NCBI RefSeq assembly: GCF_003461625.1
Contig: NZ_QTXL01000005.1
Span: 124,001-188,000 of the forward strand
DNA: 64,000 bases
From: Clostridium sp. AF15-31
GTDB lineage: Bacteria; Bacillota; Clostridia; Lachnospirales; Lachnospiraceae
Reading direction: 5' to 3'
The stretch's first letter is position 1. Every line of letters starts with the position of its first letter. A model generated the notes under the pieces. The model saw only the letters and a program-made list of their open reading frames with translations. It was not told where the DNA came from and did not search any database. Below, piece by piece: positions 62,988 to 64,000 of this stretch. The translations under genes and the position numbers were made by a program.

Positions 62988-64000
62988 TCAGTTTCGACGT
63001 AGATAATTCACTTCCCCGACTTCTTTTCCATCCCTAATATAGACTCTTGGTACACGTCTTCCGATATTACAGATCAGTTCATAGTTGAAGCTGTTTGCTG
63101 GTTCCGCAACTTCTTCCACCGTGATCTCTTTATCTCCGCATTTTCCGATCAGAACAACTGTATCACCGACTGATGTCTCCGGTATATCACTTACATCGAT
63201 CATAAACTGATCCATACAGACACGTCCGGTGATCGGTGCATACTTACCATGAATGATCACACGCCCGATATTGGACTGTGCTCTTGGATATCCGTCAGCA
63301 TAACCGGCAGACACGGTTGCTATTCTCATATCATGCGGTGCGACAAATGTCCATCCATAGCCGATACCTGTTCCTGCTTTCACATCCTTCACATGAACTA
63401 CCTTGGCAAGTAGTTCCATTGCCGGCTTAAGTGCCGCGATCGAATGATCGACTTCATCCGATGGATATAGTCCGTATGTTACGATACCGGATCTTACCAT
63501 ATCAAATCCTTCATTATCCATCTCCATGATTCCTGCGCTGTTTGATATATGCTTTACAGGAATCGATATACCCCGTTCTTCTAATCTGCGGATCACAGAC
63601 CGGAATAACGCAAGCTGTCCATTTGCAGCTGTTTTATCGTATTCGTCCGCCTTTGAATAATGTGTAAATATTCCCTCGATCTCAATTCCCGGCATATGCG
63701 CAATCTCCACGATATCATTGATACCTGCATCATCACACTGAAAGCCGATCCGGCTCATACCGGTATCCATCTTGATATGGATCTTTGCTTTTGATCCTTT
63801 CTTTACCGCATCATCTGAGAGAATGGCACATTCAGCTTTATCATACATCGCAGGTCTTACATCGTATGTGATCAGTTCATCATACTCTGATGGGTCTGTA
63901 TATCCAAGTATCAACAACGGCTTCTCACATCCTGCATGACGAAGCTCTACCGCCTCATCAATACAGGCAACCGCATAAAAGTCTGCCAGATCAGAAAGGG
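62988..64000 (-). CDS. alr: Alanine racemase, 5' part outside window
   Basis: The frame runs in from the right edge and stops at 62988, giving 337 residues of a usual 370-390. Visible parts are the end of the PLP-barrel N-terminus (AVACIDEAVELRHAG), HIKMDTGMSRIG, HISNSAGIM, the catalytic Tyr loop SAGYADGYPRAQSN and GRVCMDQFMIDVSD. It makes D-alanine for the cell wall. The N-terminal PLP lysine lies outside the window. Confidence 0.95.
   Translation of the reverse strand, partial: LSDLADFYAVACIDEAVELRHAGCEKPLLILGYTDPSEYDELITYDVRPAMYDKAECAILSDDAVKKGSKAKIHIKMDTGMSRIGFQCDDAGINDIVEIAHMPGIEIEGIFTHYSKADEYDKTAANGQLALFRSVIRRLEERGISIPVKHISNSAGIMEMDNEGFDMVRSGIVTYGLYPSDEVDHSIAALKPAMELLAKVVHVKDVKAGTGIGYGWTFVAPHDMRIATVSAGYADGYPRAQSNIGRVIIHGKYAPITGRVCMDQFMIDVSDIPETSVGDTVVLIGKCGDKEITVEEVAEPANSFNYELICNIGRRVPRVYIRDGKEVGEVNYLRRN

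Overview
This 64 kb window looks like a chromosomal backbone segment of a spore-forming, Gram-positive member of the Clostridia, most likely Lachnospiraceae. That assignment is inference from protein style, synteny and moderate-to-low GC. I see no rRNA, tRNA, CRISPR array, transposase, integrase or phage gene. Almost everything is on the minus strand. Plus-strand exceptions are a sporulation sigma factor, an HPr-like protein, a class A penicillin-binding protein and a CLC transporter.

Positions 1-16135 (minus) hold a type IV pilus locus read pilB, pilT, pilC, pilA, a pilM-pilN fusion, pilO, then several prepilin-like genes and a very large protein that runs off the left edge and carries 14 tandem copies of an 18-bp repeat. 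No prepilin peptidase is in the window. A 584-nt non-coding interval separates pilA from pilMN.

Positions 16343-24373: a sigK-like gene (plus) converges on a long minus-strand operon resembling the B. subtilis yrzL-yrrK-yrzB...yrrL-yrrM-yrrO region: ireB, ruvX, a DUF1292 gene, RNase J, a YlbF-family protein, a MltG-like protein lacking the catalytic domain, trmR and a U32 protein (tRNA U34 hydroxylation and methylation). mtaB and a divergent HPr-like gene without the phosphorylatable histidine follow.

Positions 24471-40583 (minus) follow the B. subtilis gpr-spoIIP-lepA-hemW-hrcA-grpE-dnaK-dnaJ-prmA-rsmE order. A small ABC transporter is inserted before hrcA, and a cysteine desulfurase plus thiI are appended at the end. 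A perfect CIRCE operator and a sigma-A promoter precede hrcA.

Positions 40658-53819 carry cell-wall and sporulation genes: a bifunctional PBP (plus), spoVAD-spoVAE, a CLC transporter of the fluoride-type branch (plus), a VanW protein, and spoIIAA-spoIIAB-sigF-spoVAA-spoVAB-spoVAC. The spoVA genes are therefore split in two. Next are a zinc-ribbon/TPR membrane protein and a 48-aa gene.

Positions 53821-64000 (minus) are metabolic and housekeeping: folC, queF, an argD-type aminotransferase, a heterodimeric ABC exporter with a structured leader, yebC, a CorC-like CBS protein, mazF without an adjacent antitoxin, and the 3' part of alr.

I did not find a clearly new multi-gene system. The most distinctive items are the repeat-bearing pilus protein with its neighbours, the long pilA-pilMN interval, the HPr-like and MltG-like proteins lacking catalytic parts, the hairpin just in front of spoIIAA, and the structured leader of the ABC exporter.
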